Positions 5,150-7,120 of a stretch of DNA of 7,120 nt are shown one piece after another. The notes under the pieces were generated by a model. The model was not told the origin of the DNA, made no database searches, and saw only the letters and a program-made list of their open reading frames with translations. Positions within the stretch are counted from its first letter, which is position 1. Each line of letters begins with the position of its first letter. This stretch comes from an archaeon (GTDB taxonomy: Archaea; Aenigmatarchaeota; Aenigmatarchaeia; GW2011-AR5; GCA-2688965). The stretch covers positions 1 through 7,120 of the forward strand of contig NZEE01000086.1 in assembly GCA_002688965.1 (NCBI GenBank), in the 5' to 3' direction. The position numbers and the translations under genes are program-made.

Positions 5150-7120
5150 TGCCTGATTTAAAAGTAAAAAGAGCTCCCCAAACAGATGTTAATCGAAGAG
5201 CTTGGGAAACAGTATATGACGATATAAATGATATAATTAATTCAGTTAATCAAAAGTCAGCAGTTGAAAGTAGAAATGGTGCTTCAGGTGGGGATGGAGA
5301 TATAAGATTATTTAAAGATGTTGATAAAACTAAATACTTTATTGAAGGTAAGTTTGCAGATGGATGGGCTAAGCGTGAGATGATATTCTCTGATCTTAAC
5401 AATGATACTCAAGATGAATCTATAAATTTTAGCTCAACTGAGGCTTATGTCAAGCCAGACGGTTCAGTTCCGTTTACAGCTGTACAGACTGGAATATCTC
5501 CTTCTAATACTAATCATTTAGCTACTAAGGGTTATGTAGACACTGCTACTGGTACAGAAAAGTATGTGTCTGCTGCTGCATTTACCGAGGCCGATGGAAA
5601 CCTTGCCTTAACTGTTACTGGTGGATCAGATGTATCTGTTAATCTTGATGATAGATATGTTTTGTCAGCGATTGCAAATGGTACGGGGGATGGTCAAATA
5701 GTCAAAAATATTACTACTGGAACTTTGAATTATAAAACAATAAAAGCAGGTGGCTCTATAACTGTTACAAATAATACTGATGATATAACTATTGGTGGAG
5801 GCGGCCTTACTTCTGTTGATAATAGTAATTGGTCAGGGGCAGACCTTTCAATCGCTAATGGGGGAACAGGCTCAAGTAGTGAAGCTGACGCAAGAGCTGC
5901 TTTAGGAGTCGATCCTCTTGGCACAGATAATTCTACTAATGTTACACTTGCAGGAACACTTGATTATATTACAATTTCTGGGCAAGCAATTACAAGAAAT
6001 GCTATAGTATTAACTACTGATGTATCGGGCAGTCTTCCAGATGCTAATATCGCATCAGCATCTACTTGGAATGGCATGCTTGATAGTGTATTGGGAAATG
6101 GTGGAGCCTCCAGCGTTAGCCTTGTAAAAACAGCTAATGATGAGGGTACGGCCCAATTAAGAAACATCAAGGCTGGTGGTTCTATAACAATTGCTATTGA
6201 TGGAACTGACGATCATATAAATATTGGTGGCGGTGGTTTAACAACAGTTGCTCTTGGTTCAAATGTTACTGGAACATTACCAATTGCCAATGGAGGCACA
6301 AACTCTGCTAACGCATCTGATGCTCGAGATGCACTTGGCGTTGATCCATTGGGAACAGATAATTCCACAAATGTTTCACTTGCTGGTACTCTTGACTATC
6401 TTACCATAAGTGGTCAGGTTATTACTAGAAGTGCTATTGTATTGACTACTGATGTTTCAGGTAATCTTCCTGATGGAAATATCGCTTCCGCAAGTACATG
6501 GAATGCTATGATTGATAGTTGTCTTGGTAATGGCGGTACTGGTGCTGTAAGTGTAGTTAAAACATCAAACGATAGTGGTACTATACAATTAAGGAATATA
6601 AAAGGTACTGGTTCTATAACCGTTGCTGTAGACGGCACAGAAGATCATATAAACATAGGCGGTGGAGGACTAACATCAGTTGCTCTTGCCTCAAACGTTA
6701 CAGGAGTATTGCCGATTGCAAATGGTGGGACAGGCTCTACAACAGCAGAAGATGCTTTAAATGCTCTTGGGGGTGCCACTTTAGGACATAACCATGATAG
6801 TGCATACGATAATTATGGTTCTTGGACATTAAAAGACCATTCTGGAGATAATTATACCGTGACATCTGCTGATACTATGCAAATTAAACAAGGTACGGGT
6901 ATTTCTGTTAATTTTACTGCTGATGATGTGATGACGATTACGAATACTGCCCCCGATGTAAATCATTATAATTGGGATGGAAGCGATACTGGATTAAATG
7001 ATGTTACTGGCAGAGCTTCTTTAGGGTTGGGGACCGCAGCTACGTCAGCCTCTGGTGATTTTGCCGCATCTTCACATAATCATTCTGCTGGAAATATTAC
7101 AAGTGGCACATTAGCAGTTG
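5149..7120 (+). CDS. Tail fiber protein, 3' end cut by the window
   Basis: The ATG at 5149 overlaps the upstream stop (TAATG), and the frame stays open to the window end, giving at least 657 residues. Residues 15-40 form a likely helix or coiled coil (NRRAWETVYDDINDIINSVN). DGDIRLFK (49-56) with YFIEGKFADGW (63-73) is an N-terminal module seen in environmental phage fibers. NHLATKGYVD (122-131) is the classic fiber TKGYVD motif. Residues 176-523 are tandem repeats carrying LPIANGGTG-type motifs, and 524-541 starts another ANGGTG block ending ALG. HNH occurs at 547-549 and 643-645; HxH motifs bind metal in some trimeric fibers. The protein should be a trimeric, elongated, host-binding fiber attached to the tail. 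The receptor-binding tip lies beyond the window. There is no strong ribosome binding site, so translation is probably coupled to the nozzle-like gene. Confidence 0.88.
   Translation, partial: MPDLKVKRAPQTDVNRRAWETVYDDINDIINSVNQKSAVESRNGASGGDGDIRLFKDVDKTKYFIEGKFADGWAKREMIFSDLNNDTQDESINFSSTEAYVKPDGSVPFTAVQTGISPSNTNHLATKGYVDTATGTEKYVSAAAFTEADGNLALTVTGGSDVSVNLDDRYVLSAIANGTGDGQIVKNITTGTLNYKTIKAGGSITVTNNTDDITIGGGGLTSVDNSNWSGADLSIANGGTGSSSEADARAALGVDPLGTDNSTNVTLAGTLDYITISGQAITRNAIVLTTDVSGSLPDANIASASTWNGMLDSVLGNGGASSVSLVKTANDEGTAQLRNIKAGGSITIAIDGTDDHINIGGGGLTTVALGSNVTGTLPIANGGTNSANASDARDALGVDPLGTDNSTNVSLAGTLDYLTISGQVITRSAIVLTTDVSGNLPDGNIASASTWNAMIDSCLGNGGTGAVSVVKTSNDSGTIQLRNIKGTGSITVAVDGTEDHINIGGGGLTSVALASNVTGVLPIANGGTGSTTAEDALNALGGATLGHNHDSAYDNYGSWTLKDHSGDNYTVTSADTMQIKQGTGISVNFTADDVMTITNTAPDVNHYNWDGSDTGLNDVTGRASLGLGTAATSASGDFAASSHNHSAGNITSGTLAV
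5674..5853 (+). repeat. Partial (half) fiber repeat unit, 60 residues
   Basis: Residues 176-235 of the fiber align with the second half of the two full units that follow: a KTIKAGGSIT block matches RNIKAGGSIT, ITIGGGGLTSV matches INIGGGGLTTV, and SIANGG matches PIANGG at the boundary. It is 60 residues against 64 in the full units and more diverged, as expected of an end copy. Confidence 0.7.
5854..6717 (+). repeat. Two tandem 432-bp units in the fiber gene (144 aa each)
   Basis: Unit A is 5854-6285 and unit B is 6286-6717, each exactly 144 codons with no gaps. Each begins AN-GGT and ends with LPI before the next ANGGT. By eye 114 of 144 residues agree (about 79%). Shared landmarks are LGVDPLGTDNSTNV, AIVLTTDVSG, IASASTWN, LRNIK and HINIGGGGLT. 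The DNA is less alike: over the first 72 codons, 60 residues are identical but only 24 of those use the same codon. A third unit begins at 6718 (ANGGTGSTTAEDALNALG) but soon departs from the pattern. Confidence 0.85.

Noticed and set aside
5730..6638. Minus-strand ORFs at 5730-5924, 5964-6170 and 6414-6638
   Set aside because: They are antisense shadows of the fiber gene; the latter two resemble each other only because the sense strand is a tandem repeat.

Overview
The window looks like part of the late (structural) region of a tailed bacteriophage, or a prophage of that type. Every supported gene is on the + strand. The genes are packed with gaps of 1 to 10 bases or with overlaps (two TAATG stop/start junctions), base composition is AT-rich, and there are no tRNAs, insertion sequences or CRISPR repeats. 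The large genes have the character of virion proteins. Sequence style (AT-rich, many tiny ORFs, a metallophosphoesterase beside tail genes, a fiber with ANGGTG repeats) resembles environmental, especially marine, phages. That host and habitat reading is inference, and no host can be named.

Layout. Bases 1-112 hold the 3' end of an upstream gene whose final reading frame is ambiguous. Bases 112-219 encode a 35-residue single-span membrane peptide. Its last codons repeat, almost base for base, the end of the preceding open frame. Bases 220-309 are AT-rich and non-coding as far as I can see, with a ribosome binding site at their end. Then come three small genes: a 58-residue lysine/glutamate-rich coiled-coil protein (310-486), a 61-residue XhlA/holin-like protein with a C-terminal membrane helix (486-671), and a 60-residue helical protein (681-863). 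Next is a zinc-ribbon protein (865-1152) that appears to start at ATC, overlapping a calcineurin-like metallophosphoesterase (about 1116-1919).

The rest is virion structure. A 1075-residue protein (1922-5149) has the end motifs and propeller-like strands of tail nozzle/stabilisation proteins. A tail fiber gene starts on its stop codon at 5149 and runs off the right edge. The fiber carries 2.5 copies of a 144-residue repeat unit, then HxH-containing fiber motifs.

Likely joint role: the nozzle-like protein would form the distal tail and the fiber would bind the host. The small membrane proteins are candidates for the lysis step. The zinc ribbon and phosphoesterase are accessory proteins of unknown role that travel with them. 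I see no clearly new multi-gene system. The points most worth a second look are the ATC start, the frame ambiguity and duplicated C-terminal tag at the left edge, and the codon-diverged tandem repeat in the fiber.
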